Virus record (IMG/VR): IMGVR_UViG_3300033149_001366
Span: 1 to 45,168 of that record
Direction: 5' to 3' (one strand)
Length of the DNA: 45,168 nt
DNA from: a virus
In this document: positions 8,088-16,005 of the stretch, in pieces
Numbering within the stretch: the stretch's first letter is position 1
Layout of the letters: each line of letters begins with the position of its first letter
Translations under genes and position numbers: made by a program
Notes under the pieces: generated by a model
What the model was told of the DNA's origin: nothing
The model's input: only the letters and a program-made list of their open reading frames with translations
The model's database searches: none

Positions 8088-8876
8088 TTAACTTTTCCCA
8101 TTAATAATTTCCGTTCCGAATACTAGACTATAATTTATCGTTGGCAATACTTGCAAATTAAACTTACCACTTGGGAAGTGTTTACTATACCCTATACCAT
8201 GATTCCAATTAGGTTGTGACGTATAATGAGGGTCAAGTCTACACATACAAGGTAACCCCCATGCGGCCTTTATATTAGCCCCACAAGGGTTCTCTAACCA
8301 AAATTGTTGTCTATGACAATGACCAAACACTACTGATTTGCCCCATATTTGTAACATTTTTCTTGCAGCATAAATGCTTGTTGTCGTACCATGTGTACAC
8401 CATAAGTTGCCAAGTTGTATCCCATACCCCCAATCAACATATTCATCCCAATAATCATAAACATTAAATACATCAACAAAATTATCCTTTTTGATTATGC
8501 TTTCCCGTTTATTTTTAATTGCATCTCTTAATACTCTATCCTCATGGTTACCACCGGTATATAACATAATAGCATTAGGAGCATATTGCTTAATTTCTTT
8601 CCACGTTTTTTGTACCTCTTCTATTTCAATATCAGCATTCCAAGGTTTATCCCTTAAATAATGTGGTTGTTGTAAATTGTTCCCTCTATCTTCATATCTT
8701 GACCAATGGTGACATTCCGCCCAATCCCCGTGATTTATGATATAATCAGGAGGATATTTTTTTATAAACTTCTTTGCTAATTTCCATAATTTTCTATCGT
8801 GAAACGGTACTTGTAAATCTGCCAAATGAATTGCAGTCACCATCTTTTTTGGTAGTTTTATTTTTATATTTTTCAA
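8088..8876 (-). CDS. Calcineurin-like metallophosphoesterase
   Basis: The 262-aa protein carries the metal-binding series of the calcineurin-like phosphoesterase superfamily: HLADLQVPFHD, YIINHGDWAE, YTGGNHEDR, WCTHGTT and FGHCHRQ. The substrate could be a nucleotide, nucleic acid or protein phosphate; nothing visible decides it. It is distinct from the Mre11/SbcD enzyme at 17.4-18.4 kb, which has a different arrangement and partner. Translation begins at TTG (8874-8876) with AAGGA 7 nt upstream. It lies between the two interrupted methylase genes, so it may belong to the same modification cassette. Confidence 0.87.
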   Translation of the reverse strand: MKNIKIKLPKKMVTAIHLADLQVPFHDRKLWKLAKKFIKKYPPDYIINHGDWAECHHWSRYEDRGNNLQQPHYLRDKPWNADIEIEEVQKTWKEIKQYAPNAIMLYTGGNHEDRVLRDAIKNKRESIIKKDNFVDVFNVYDYWDEYVDWGYGIQLGNLWCTHGTTTSIYAARKMLQIWGKSVVFGHCHRQQFWLENPCGANIKAAWGLPCMCRLDPHYTSQPNWNHGIGYSKHFPSGKFNLQVLPTINYSLVFGTEIINGKS

Positions 8877-8885
8877 TTTGGTTCC

Positions 8886-9404
8886 TTACAAAAATTGTCT
8901 TTGTGAAACATCTAATGCTTCAATTACTTGGGGGTTTAACCAAAGATATTCTGTACGCTTTGGTTTTGATTTTTTTGCAATAGGATGAGATGCCTTCACA
9001 GATGTATTATGAGTTTTAATTACCCATCCATTTTGTTGTAATGGTAAATAAATATCATTTTTATATCCACTAAGAATAATCATACCTTTATAACCCAATA
9101 ATATTTCAATAAGTTTGGTATGTTCTTCATTTGTCATTTCACAATTATAACATTTTATTGAAACTCTACTATTGTTTACATAGGGTGGGTCGATGTATGC
9201 TAAATAGTCCTTTGTATTGTAAATAGTTAGTATATCACTAAAATCCTTACACTCTATTTGAACATCTTGAAGTCGTTCATGCATTTCCGGTAATTTTTCA
9301 ATACATGAAAGCCATGTGTTCACACCTCTTGGTCTATTATTTCTTGTAGCAGTTATATCATAACTCCATCCACTACTAAATAAACCACTAAATGATTGTC
9401 TCAT
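8886..9404 (-). CDS. D12-class adenine methylase, C-terminal part after in-frame TAG
   Basis: This 172-aa frame is the second part of a Dam/DpnM-like N6-adenine methylase. It starts MRQSFSGLFSSGW and contains the catalytic motif AYIDPPYVNNSR and the downstream IILSGYKND segment. It is in the same reading frame as 9414-9737, with only TAG and three sense codons (TTT TAC GTA) between them, and the sequence V-V-K-stop-F-Y-V-M-R-Q-S-F matches the uninterrupted helix seen in family members. The ATG shown has no good ribosome binding site, so independent translation is doubtful. Confidence 0.8.
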   Translation of the reverse strand: MRQSFSGLFSSGWSYDITATRNNRPRGVNTWLSCIEKLPEMHERLQDVQIECKDFSDILTIYNTKDYLAYIDPPYVNNSRVSIKCYNCEMTNEEHTKLIEILLGYKGMIILSGYKNDIYLPLQQNGWVIKTHNTSVKASHPIAKKSKPKRTEYLWLNPQVIEALDVSQRQFL

Positions 9405-9413
9405 TACGTAAAA

Positions 9414-9737
9414 CTATTTAACAACTCTTTCAACTTTATTTTTAGACCCTTTCCAATCATTCTTATACTCATTATATAATTGTCTACTAGAAGGTAATAC
9501 CTCTATTCTACGTTTGAACTCCCCAAAATCCTTCGGGCTAGCCAAGACCGTAAAGAAATCATATAATGTAGAATCAATATCATTATAAACTTCTATTTTT
9601 GATTTTTCTTTAGCAAATAAAATCCAAGCACCACCACCAAAAGGTTCTACATAATAATCATGTGGTGGAAAATAAGATAAAATCCATTTCCTCAACATTC
9701 CTTTACCACCATAATATCTTATTGGGCCATCTATCAT
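9414..9737 (-). CDS. D12-class adenine methylase, N-terminal part ending at TAG
   Basis: The N-terminal 107 residues carry the family hallmark IRYYGGKGMLRKWIL and SAM-binding motif I, YVEPFGGGAWILFA, followed by EVYNDID. The frame ends at TAG (9414-9416) after KNKVERVVK, in the middle of the fold and before the catalytic DPPY, which is in the following in-frame segment. GGGG lies upstream of the ATG. Taken together (9737 to 8886) the gene would be 283 codons, a normal length for the family. Confidence 0.82.
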   Translation of the reverse strand: MIDGPIRYYGGKGMLRKWILSYFPPHDYYVEPFGGGAWILFAKEKSKIEVYNDIDSTLYDFFTVLASPKDFGEFKRRIEVLPSSRQLYNEYKNDWKGSKNKVERVVK

Positions 9738-9764
9738 AGTAATTCTTCCCCATATAATATATTA

Positions 9765-10643
9765 TTACTTAAATAAAGAATTAATTTTTAATGACTCAGT
9801 TTTATTTGGTTCAAAATCCTTATAATTTACATTTGAAAGAAATCTGATTTTCCAATAATATTTAACCATTTTCTTTAGTTCGTAATCAGTCCAATTCTTT
9901 CCTACATAACTATTTTTAATTTGTGAATCTATTGGTTGATATCTCATTGGGCACGGCTGTGCCCCCCAACTCAATACTTTATCCAAACGATATTTAGCAT
10001 CTTCAGGTGTGTCATTGAACCCAATCAATACATATATTGATAAATTTTTTTTTGGAAACCCCGCATTTAATACTTTATTTACTGCTTCATTTATTGATTT
10101 TTCATATTTAATAGAATCAAAAGCAAATCGTAATTTGACATGTTTTAACTTTTGTAATTCATTTAAATGCCATGAATTTAATAATCTAGCATCTAATCCC
10201 TGATTAAAATCAACTCCTTCAAATTTCTTCAATGATTCAATTACTTTCTTAAAATGTTTTTTACTAGACGCTAAAATATTATTATCACACACGATTGGTG
10301 CAATTTTCCAATCATCTAATTCCTTAAATTCGCCTTCAATTTTAGGAACAACACAAAATTTACATTTTCTAATACACCCCCTAGTTGTAAATGTTGCTAA
10401 AGGATTGTGCATTGATAAAACATCATAGATACATTCTTTTTTTTGAATAGCCCAATCTATATTATTAAATAATTGTGATGCTGGACCACCAATAATAACT
10501 TTCCCATTGTAACTTGTTGCTATTTTTTTTATTTGGGGTAATTCCCAAGAAAAAATTGCACTGATATATAAAGTTTTATTTATTTCCCACATAACCAAAT
10601 CTTTGTTCCATTTATTAGCATATTTATATTTCATGTTTACCAT
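9765..10643 (-). CDS. Radical SAM protein
   Basis: The protein has the radical SAM iron-sulfur motif CxxxCxxC in TTRGCIRKCKFCVVP (Cys90, 94, 97), and downstream FNQGLDARLLN and LRFAFDS strands typical of the TIM-barrel core. The preceding KVIIGGPASQLF resembles the end of a B12-binding domain, but the segment before it (about 50 aa) is too short for a complete one. Substrate unknown. Placement between terminase and three DNA methylases suggests a role in DNA or nucleotide modification, by context only. Its ATG overlaps the terminase stop; GGAG lies 8 nt upstream. Confidence 0.87.
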   Translation of the reverse strand: MVNMKYKYANKWNKDLVMWEINKTLYISAIFSWELPQIKKIATSYNGKVIIGGPASQLFNNIDWAIQKKECIYDVLSMHNPLATFTTRGCIRKCKFCVVPKIEGEFKELDDWKIAPIVCDNNILASSKKHFKKVIESLKKFEGVDFNQGLDARLLNSWHLNELQKLKHVKLRFAFDSIKYEKSINEAVNKVLNAGFPKKNLSIYVLIGFNDTPEDAKYRLDKVLSWGAQPCPMRYQPIDSQIKNSYVGKNWTDYELKKMVKYYWKIRFLSNVNYKDFEPNKTESLKINSLFK

Positions 10644-11989
10644 ATAGTAATCTCCGGGGTGTCCTCAAAATCACAGAAACTAAGCGCTAATGCATCCGCT
10701 TTGTCCGGGCTTACTTCATGCCTCTTCTTCATTTCATCTTTACTTTCTAATATAGTTCTTCCAGTAGGTTGTATCTTTTGTTTTCTCGTTGATAATTGTC
10801 CTATCAAATCATCATCATTTGGAATACTCATTTCGTCTAATAAATCTCTAACTCTAGCCCATGCTCTCGTACCTACATTAGCATAATAATCATCACCAGC
10901 ACCACCAAAGTTAACACCTGTTACTTCTATATTACTCATCCAAGGACAATCACTTGTATCTAAATGTAATAATGGGTCAACGATAGCCGCACCCACGCCC
11001 ACGTCATCTATGTAGCATTTTATTTTTCCTGGAAAATCATGTTCTCGTCTGAAATCTCTAATATATTTCTTGATTTTTCCTAAACTTACTTGTGTATCAA
11101 CCCTTCCCCAAGAATATAAATCATAAACTTGCATACCACATCTAAAGCACATAACCGTAAGATTGGAACCCTTACGAGCAACATCAATTCCTAAATGTAC
11201 TTCCTCATCTAATTCTACATCATCACGATTAACAGCGCCTTCTACTTTTTCTAATGGGATGAATGTATCAGGGTCACCACTTGGAAACTCGCCTAGAATG
11301 TGACATCTAAACATGTCACTTTCTTTACCCCATTTTCTTAATTGTGTAAGAATTAATCGTTTATCTACTAGACTACTATCATAACCGCTTATCTTAAAAC
11401 ATGTATACAAATTACGTAAATTATGGTGCGAATCATAAAATCTACCACTAGTTTTAGTTGGGTTTCCTGCCATTAAAATATGAGAACCAGGAGTTGATAA
11501 TGTTCCATCAATAGCATCAAAAATAGGTTCTTCGATCCCCGACGCTTCGTCTACCGTGAACATAAGGTCTCTGGAGTGGTAACCTAACATACCTTCAGGG
11601 TCTTTAGCAGTTTGTGCTTTAGCCCACCATTCTTCACTATGTCCTTTAATGCTCACTCTTTCATTGTTCCAATCAAAATCTTTACCAATGTTACTTCTAC
11701 GCAACCATTTATGTATTTCACCCCATAAGTTATCCCTTAATTGGTGTCGTGAAGGTGCAGTACATGGTATCTTACTATATGAAAAACAATACAACTTCCA
11801 AATTATGGCAGCCGCGAGTAATCCGGTTTTTCCGACGCCCCTTCCGCTTCTTATTGATACATCTTCGCCCCTTGCTAGTGCTCTTAAAATCGGTTTTTGG
11901 TTTTGGTCTGGTGTCATATTTAAATGACGTATACAAAACTCAATAGGATGCTTTTGATAAAAGAGGCGTTGCTGCCTATTCAAAACCAC
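10637..11989 (-). CDS. terL: Terminase large subunit (packaging ATPase/nuclease)
   Basis: The 450-aa motor protein shows both domains. The ATPase has Walker A SGRGVGKT (residues 48-55) and Walker B LMFTVDEASG. The RNase H-like nuclease has its acidic residues in LGIDVARKGSN, CYIDDVGVG and SPDKADALALSF. It drives DNA into the prohead and cuts concatemers. Translation starts at GTG (11987-11989), 7 nt behind AAAGGA. The small subunit is directly upstream and a radical SAM gene overlaps its end. Local base composition is richer in G+C than the small-gene regions, which is common for conserved virion genes. Confidence 0.95.
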   Translation of the reverse strand: MVLNRQQRLFYQKHPIEFCIRHLNMTPDQNQKPILRALARGEDVSIRSGRGVGKTGLLAAAIIWKLYCFSYSKIPCTAPSRHQLRDNLWGEIHKWLRRSNIGKDFDWNNERVSIKGHSEEWWAKAQTAKDPEGMLGYHSRDLMFTVDEASGIEEPIFDAIDGTLSTPGSHILMAGNPTKTSGRFYDSHHNLRNLYTCFKISGYDSSLVDKRLILTQLRKWGKESDMFRCHILGEFPSGDPDTFIPLEKVEGAVNRDDVELDEEVHLGIDVARKGSNLTVMCFRCGMQVYDLYSWGRVDTQVSLGKIKKYIRDFRREHDFPGKIKCYIDDVGVGAAIVDPLLHLDTSDCPWMSNIEVTGVNFGGAGDDYYANVGTRAWARVRDLLDEMSIPNDDDLIGQLSTRKQKIQPTGRTILESKDEMKKRHEVSPDKADALALSFCDFEDTPEITIW

Positions 11990-12024
11990 TTATTTATCCT
12001 TTATGTTTACAAATAAATTGGTTT

Positions 12025-12699
12025 TCATTCTTCTTCTTCTTCTTCTTCTTCATCTTTAATTACTACTGGTTCTACATCTACTACACTTATATCAATCAAC
12101 CCAGCATTTTCTCTTTGTTTCGCTAATTCATATTGTTCAATTGCTTCTGCGTTTGGACCAACCTTAACATTGATTTCAGTAGGTTCTGCAAGTCCTTGCA
12201 TTTTGGCTAGTACTTCAATTGCTTTAACTTTATCGACCATATCAATACTGATAACTCCATCCTTCTTATGAGTAATTTTCTTAATGCTTTTGCCTTTGCC
12301 ACCAAAGTTTTGTTTGAAACTGATATTGCCATCGCTATCTATGTCAACTATATCAGCAATGTCCGCTGTAGCATGTTCATTTAATTCGGTAAGTAATCTT
12401 TCACGACTAATACCAGCAGCGCGCAGCATTGGTTCCATCAACTGCTGAATATAAGCACAAACTTTAACATTATTAAATAATTTAACATAATTCTGTTCTG
12501 GGTTTGCGTAACCAGCATCCCTTGCTGCTTTAGTAGCATTAAAACCATTTGACGTATAGAATTGTGCAAATCGTATTTGTTTCTCTGTGAGAGGTTTTTT
12601 TGCTGGTAATCTAGCCTTAATTGGAGCATCTGGTATTAAATCTAATTTACTTTTTTCTTTGCTATCTTTGTTATCTTTTCGTTGTATTTTATCACTCAT
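12025..12699 (-). CDS. terS: Terminase small subunit with acidic tail
   Basis: The middle of the protein follows the Terminase_2 pattern: PLTEKQIRFAQFYTSNGFNATKAARDAGY, given in two parts (PLTEKQIRFAQFY; NGFNATKAARDAGY), then AAGISRERLLTELNEHATADIADI and a KAIEVLAKMQGL helix. It recognises the packaging site and feeds DNA to the large subunit. The C-terminus ends in a run of glutamates encoded by GAA/GAG repeats and stops at TGA; the same frame is open for five more codons before TAA. Its ATG overlaps the HNH gene (ATGAGTGA). Confidence 0.9.
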   Translation of the reverse strand: MSDKIQRKDNKDSKEKSKLDLIPDAPIKARLPAKKPLTEKQIRFAQFYTSNGFNATKAARDAGYANPEQNYVKLFNNVKVCAYIQQLMEPMLRAAGISRERLLTELNEHATADIADIVDIDSDGNISFKQNFGGKGKSIKKITHKKDGVISIDMVDKVKAIEVLAKMQGLAEPTEINVKVGPNAEAIEQYELAKQRENAGLIDISVVDVEPVVIKDEEEEEEEE

Positions 12700-13396
12700 T
12701 TGTTTTCCTTTTTAAATAATTTAATATTAACATATTTTGATTAAATCTATGGTAATCATAACCATTTTCTTTCATCCATGTTAAATGATAATTATTATGT
12801 TTACTATAATTACAACTAGCGCAAGATGGAACTATATTTCCCATTACATAGCCAGGATTATAATTACATTCAAATGATGGTTGTAATGGAATTATGTGTT
12901 CTTGATGAATAGTATCATTTATTCTTTTACCACAATATGCACACCTGTTAGCAAATATTTTCAATATTAATTGCCATTCTTTATTAGTTAATGTTGCTAG
13001 TAATTGTCTCTTTTTGGCCAAACGACGTTGACCATTTTCTCTTCGTTTATCGCGATTTTTTTGGTTATACTCTCTTTTATTATTGATTATTTTTTCTTTA
13101 TTTTTTTTATAATATTCTCTACAATATTTGTTTAGTCTTTTTTTGTGTTTTTCATAATATTTTTTGGAATATTTTTTTCTTTTTTTCTTATGTAATTTAC
13201 AATATTCCTTTTTCTCTTGTTTGTGTGTTTCATAATATTTCTTAGTTCGTTTACTTATTTCTTCTTTATTTTTTTCATAATATTTTTTTCGACATTTTTT
13301 ACAATAAAATTGCAATCCATCTTTATTCTTCTTGCATTTAGAAAAATTATCTAAAGATAATTCCCGCCCGCACCTATTACAAATCTTAGTTCTCAT
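12692..13396 (-). CDS. HNH endonuclease with zinc-ribbon N-terminus
   Basis: The C-terminal 100 residues form an HNH nuclease: FANRCAYCGKRI, IHQEHIIPLQPS and IVPSCASCNYSKHN, with the paired CxxC zinc knuckles of that fold. The N-terminus has another knuckle pair (CNRCGREL; FYCKKCRKKYY), followed by four to five imperfect copies of a KKYYEKHK-like repeat that gives a strongly basic helical linker. HNH genes beside terminase often take part in cos-site cleavage; a homing endonuclease is the main alternative and is supported by the repeat-rich linker. The adjacency to terS is seen; the packaging role is inferred. Confidence 0.88.
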   Translation of the reverse strand: MRTKICNRCGRELSLDNFSKCKKNKDGLQFYCKKCRKKYYEKNKEEISKRTKKYYETHKQEKKEYCKLHKKKRKKYSKKYYEKHKKRLNKYCREYYKKNKEKIINNKREYNQKNRDKRRENGQRRLAKKRQLLATLTNKEWQLILKIFANRCAYCGKRINDTIHQEHIIPLQPSFECNYNPGYVMGNIVPSCASCNYSKHNNYHLTWMKENGYDYHRFNQNMLILNYLKRKTNE

Positions 13397-13679
13397 TTTT
13401 CATTAATCTTCTTCTATTTCTCCTTGAGTTTTTCTGCCATAAAGCAACGAACAAAATGGTAAGCACACCAAGACACACAACACTAGCAAAAAGAATATAG
13501 ATTATATTAATAATTCCAGCACTATCTGTTATATTAAATGGTACATTTATTGCTGTGCTACCATTTTCTACTTCCATATTGCTTTGTATAGGTGTATCAG
13601 GACTTTTTGATTTAAAGTCAACACCACAACCTAATGTAAGCATAGAAAGAATAATACATACTAATAAAAGTTTATTCAT
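13386..13679 (-). CDS. Lipoprotein with C-terminal membrane segment; candidate unimolecular spanin
   Basis: The 97-aa protein begins with a lipoprotein signal peptide ending LTLGC (Cys18). It has about 38 polar residues, a single hydrophobic segment of about 25 residues (IINIIYILFASVVCLGVLTI and beyond, from residue 57), and a short basic tail KNSRRNRRRLMK. An outer-membrane lipid anchor at one end and an inner-membrane span at the other is the layout of unimolecular spanins such as T1 gp11, which disrupt the outer membrane at lysis. The periplasmic part is short for that class. If right, the host is Gram-negative. An unrelated membrane lipoprotein remains possible. Confidence 0.6.
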   Translation of the reverse strand: MNKLLLVCIILSMLTLGCGVDFKSKSPDTPIQSNMEVENGSTAINVPFNITDSAGIINIIYILFASVVCLGVLTILFVALWQKNSRRNRRRLMKNEN

Positions 13680-14190
13680 TTAAAGTCTTTCGTAATTTTA
13701 ATAATAATTTTTCATCATTAGCATCATTCATACAAGTCATGTCACAACAACTATTGGGATTGCTACAACAATGCCCCGGTTCAACCATCGCTTTATTATG
13801 TTCAATAAATGGAATAACCTCTGCAATTAACTTTTTTAATTCTTTAATGTAATTCTTATACCATTCATTGTGTATTTTTAATGTTTTATAAGGAAAATGT
13901 AAGATTCCTTTTCGTGAATACCAAGCACCACATAAATAACCAGCAACTTCATAATCTTCCACATCTGTTGACATTGGTTTATTTTCCTTTGGTGAATAAT
14001 GTGCTTTTGCATTACATATAGGACAATAGTTTGGTCGTTTACTCATATTTTTCCTTTTACGTTTCCAAGGGGAAGCAGATACAAGACTATATAATCCTTC
14101 ACGGTCCGCTAATGAGAATAGGGGGCGTGGTCGAATAGATTTAGGTAACTTTTTAAGTTCATAAGGATTTTTACGATTGTATTTATTCAT
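13672..14190 (-). CDS. Zinc-finger-like protein, 172 aa
   Basis: Not firmly identified. After a basic N-terminus (NPYELKKLPKSIRPRP) comes NYCPICNAKAHY, then GYLCGAWYSRKG and a C-terminal cysteine-rich stretch GHCCSNPNSCCDMTC. The CPIC plus later W-Y-S layout resembles small phage zinc proteins such as Lar-like ones, but the match is weak. A second good start exists at MSKRPNYC (about 14046) with its own AAAAGGA site, so two forms may be made. The start overlaps the upstream gene by 8 nt. Confidence 0.65.
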   Translation of the reverse strand: MNKYNRKNPYELKKLPKSIRPRPLFSLADREGLYSLVSASPWKRKRKNMSKRPNYCPICNAKAHYSPKENKPMSTDVEDYEVAGYLCGAWYSRKGILHFPYKTLKIHNEWYKNYIKELKKLIAEVIPFIEHNKAMVEPGHCCSNPNSCCDMTCMNDANDEKLLLKLRKTLNE

Positions 14191-14413
14191 GTTTATTACC
14201 CTTTGTTGGTAATTTTTTTAATCCATATAATTCAGCCCTGTTTTCCTTTCGTGGCAATTCATTTAATCCAAATCCTGTATCACAATATTCGGTTCCGCAA
14301 CAATTACAAAGAATATCTTGTGCCCCACCACCACTAGGACCATAAAGAAATTTATTACAATTACATTTAGGACATCTATTCATTTCATATGTCTCCATTT
14401 TATGCTCTTTCAT
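14183..14413 (-). CDS. Small zinc-ribbon protein, 76 aa
   Basis: Two knuckles, CPKCNCNKF and LCNCCGTEYC, are separated by about 20 residues (YGPSGGGAQDI), which fits a zinc ribbon. The C-terminal ELYGLKKLP echoes the YELKKLP of the next protein. An alternative start is METYEMNRC, 15 nt downstream. It overlaps both neighbours slightly. Function unknown; such ribbons often bind nucleic acid. Confidence 0.65.
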   Translation of the reverse strand: MKEHKMETYEMNRCPKCNCNKFLYGPSGGGAQDILCNCCGTEYCDTGFGLNELPRKENRAELYGLKKLPTKGNKHE

Positions 14414-14597
14414 TATTTATAATTATATTCTTATGTTTAGAATTAAATCCAACTATTTTAATGGCTTTTACTTGTGGTTCATTTTTGTTAGGTGTAGGAA
14501 CATCTTTTGCAATATTTTCATCATACTGCCAATGAGGACTATCAATATACGACCATATATCATTTACTATATTTTTCATTTTATGCACTCTCATCAA
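14400..14597 (-). CDS. Hypothetical protein, 65 aa
   Basis: Not recognised. It has a DIWSYIDSPHWQYDENIAK segment and a short C-terminal beta-like stretch VKAIKIVGFN. An alternative start, MKNIVNDIW, lies 18 nt downstream, just past the preceding stop. No cysteines or membrane segment. Confidence 0.55.
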   Translation of the reverse strand: MMRVHKMKNIVNDIWSYIDSPHWQYDENIAKDVPTPNKNEPQVKAIKIVGFNSKHKNIIINNERA

Positions 14598-14832
14598 TTA
14601 ATTTATTATACAATCGCCTTTTAAACATTAATGCGGTTAATTTACTTATTTCTTTGCGAACAATTTTATTCATCACTATTTCATCTTTTGCTTCAATTTC
14701 TATATCTTTAATCATTGCTTTTATAACATTACCGATGTCTTCAATCGAATAATCTGGAAATTTGTCTAATACATAGGATAATCGCATTTCAGTTACTAAA
14801 CTTCCAATATATTTTTTATTCGTAGTATTCAA
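14581..14832 (-). CDS. Hypothetical helical protein, 83 aa
   Basis: Not recognised. It is helical and charged (EDIGNVIKAMIKDIEIEAKDE). The start is TTG at 14830-14832 with only a weak site. Directly upstream a 14-codon frame (ATG at 14878, MQEFINSKNKKILD) with an AGGAG site ends 2 nt before this TTG and could act as a leader for coupled translation. Confidence 0.6.
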   Translation of the reverse strand: MNTTNKKYIGSLVTEMRLSYVLDKFPDYSIEDIGNVIKAMIKDIEIEAKDEIVMNKIVRKEISKLTALMFKRRLYNKLIDESA

Positions 14833-14891
14833 TTTTAATCCAAAATCTTTTTATTTTTGCTATTTATAAATTCTTGCATTATATTGTGCTC

Positions 14892-15248
14892 CTATATCAT
14901 AGCAATCATAATACCAACAATAATCTTCAGTGCTAACTCTGCACCTTCCTTGGCAAAATCTCGCATTTCCGCATTATAATCTGCTGTTTTACCCCATTCA
15001 TTTAACAGGTTGTTGGCCTCTTTAACTAAAAACTTATTTCCTTCAATCTCCATTCCCTTGCTCATAAGTAACGCAAGTGCCTTACGATTATCCGATTGCT
15101 GAATTGCATCTACTAATGGAATTAATTCTTGTTTACTCATTTTAATAATAACTGGTAACCATTTTCTAATAAAATCATAAGACTCTTTAATTACTTCATC
15201 AGGTATATCAACCGGCAAATCTATTAATTTGGATATATCATTATTCAT
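14892..15248 (-). CDS. Hypothetical protein, 118 aa
   Basis: Not recognised. Helical, with PLVDAIQQSDNRKALALLMSKG and a hydrophobic C-terminus ALKIIVGIMIAMI that may be membrane-associated. It ends at TAG, directly followed by the AGGAG of a possible 14-codon leader. It starts 4 nt after the preceding gene. Confidence 0.6.
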   Translation of the reverse strand: MNNDISKLIDLPVDIPDEVIKESYDFIRKWLPVIIKMSKQELIPLVDAIQQSDNRKALALLMSKGMEIEGNKFLVKEANNLLNEWGKTADYNAEMRDFAKEGAELALKIIVGIMIAMI

Positions 15249-15252
15249 TTTG

Positions 15253-15660
15253 TTATCCTTTTTTTAGAATACGTTGTCTTAGTTTAATTGCGCATTTTTT
15301 AGCATGTTCCTCTGATACGTAAGATTCAGCAGTAATTCTGTTTTGGTTTTTCCAACTAGTAATGTCTTTCTGTATAGCATATTTAGGAACACATAATCTA
15401 GGTGGTGCTAATACATCGTATGACTGTTGATCTGTAATATTGCCAGTATTGGCATCAATTGTACACATATAACATTTACGAGCGACCAATCCTTCTTTTT
15501 TATCAATTGGCCATTCTTCTATATCACCAACATAACACACCTTAGCCTTTATTGCTTCTTTAAGATATTTTTCTGCTTTCTCTCGTGTACTAAAGGCTCC
15601 TAAAATAAAATAATCATCGTATAAATTACCTCCTGTTACTAAATAGGCCAATTCATTCAT
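15253..15660 (-). CDS. Hypothetical protein, 135 aa
   Basis: Begins MNELAYLVTGGNLYDDYFILGAF, then STREKAEKYLKEAI. This is the pattern of small phage proteins that combine a beta hairpin with a helix, but no function is assigned. Three separated cysteines (VCYVGD, RKCYMCTID) and a basic C-terminus are visible. A strong AAAGGGG site precedes the start; that site lies in a possible read-through tail of the upstream lipoprotein gene. Confidence 0.65.
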   Translation of the reverse strand: MNELAYLVTGGNLYDDYFILGAFSTREKAEKYLKEAIKAKVCYVGDIEEWPIDKKEGLVARKCYMCTIDANTGNITDQQSYDVLAPPRLCVPKYAIQKDITSWKNQNRITAESYVSEEHAKKCAIKLRQRILKKG

Positions 15661-15697
15661 TTTATTGCCCCTTTACCCATTCACCATTTTGCCATAG

Positions 15698-16000
15698 TCA
15701 TTGCACTTCTTTAAACATTTCGTCTTCGTTGCTTTTTAACTCATTTAGAATATCTGTACTAGTCTTGCCTTCTGAAGCACCAACGAAAAATGCCCACATC
15801 TTTCTATTCTTATCGAACAATTCTTTAATTTCAAGATTGTCCAATTTCTCTCCATTTTCAATTTTTTCTTTGATTATTTCATGTGTTGAATATGCCCATA
15901 CATATGTTGAATCTAATACATTTTTATCTCGACCTGTAACTACGACGCAACCACTCAGCAAAATAAACAACGGAATTAGTATTAGCAATTTTCGCATCAT
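15698..16000 (-). CDS. Small lipoprotein, 100 aa
   Basis: The N-terminus is a lipoprotein signal: MMRKLLILIPLFILLSGC, with the lipidated cysteine at 18. The mature part is helical and charged (HEIIKEKIENGEKLDN). It is likely anchored to a membrane; the job is unknown, with an outer-membrane spanin partner or superinfection factor as possibilities. The frame ends in TGA (15698-15700). It continues in frame for twelve codons (LWQNGEWVKGQ) before TAA. A hairpin/promoter-like module lies directly upstream. Confidence 0.7.
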   Translation of the reverse strand: MMRKLLILIPLFILLSGCVVVTGRDKNVLDSTYVWAYSTHEIIKEKIENGEKLDNLEIKELFDKNRKMWAFFVGASEGKTSTDILNELKSNEDEMFKEVQ

Positions 16001-16005
16001 AATCT

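Noticed and set aside
9414-9416. Genome-wide reassignment of TAG to glutamine
   Set aside because: TAG is used as an ordinary end for several genes (34692, 36778, 42371, 43645, 31207), and only one gene has an internal TAG.
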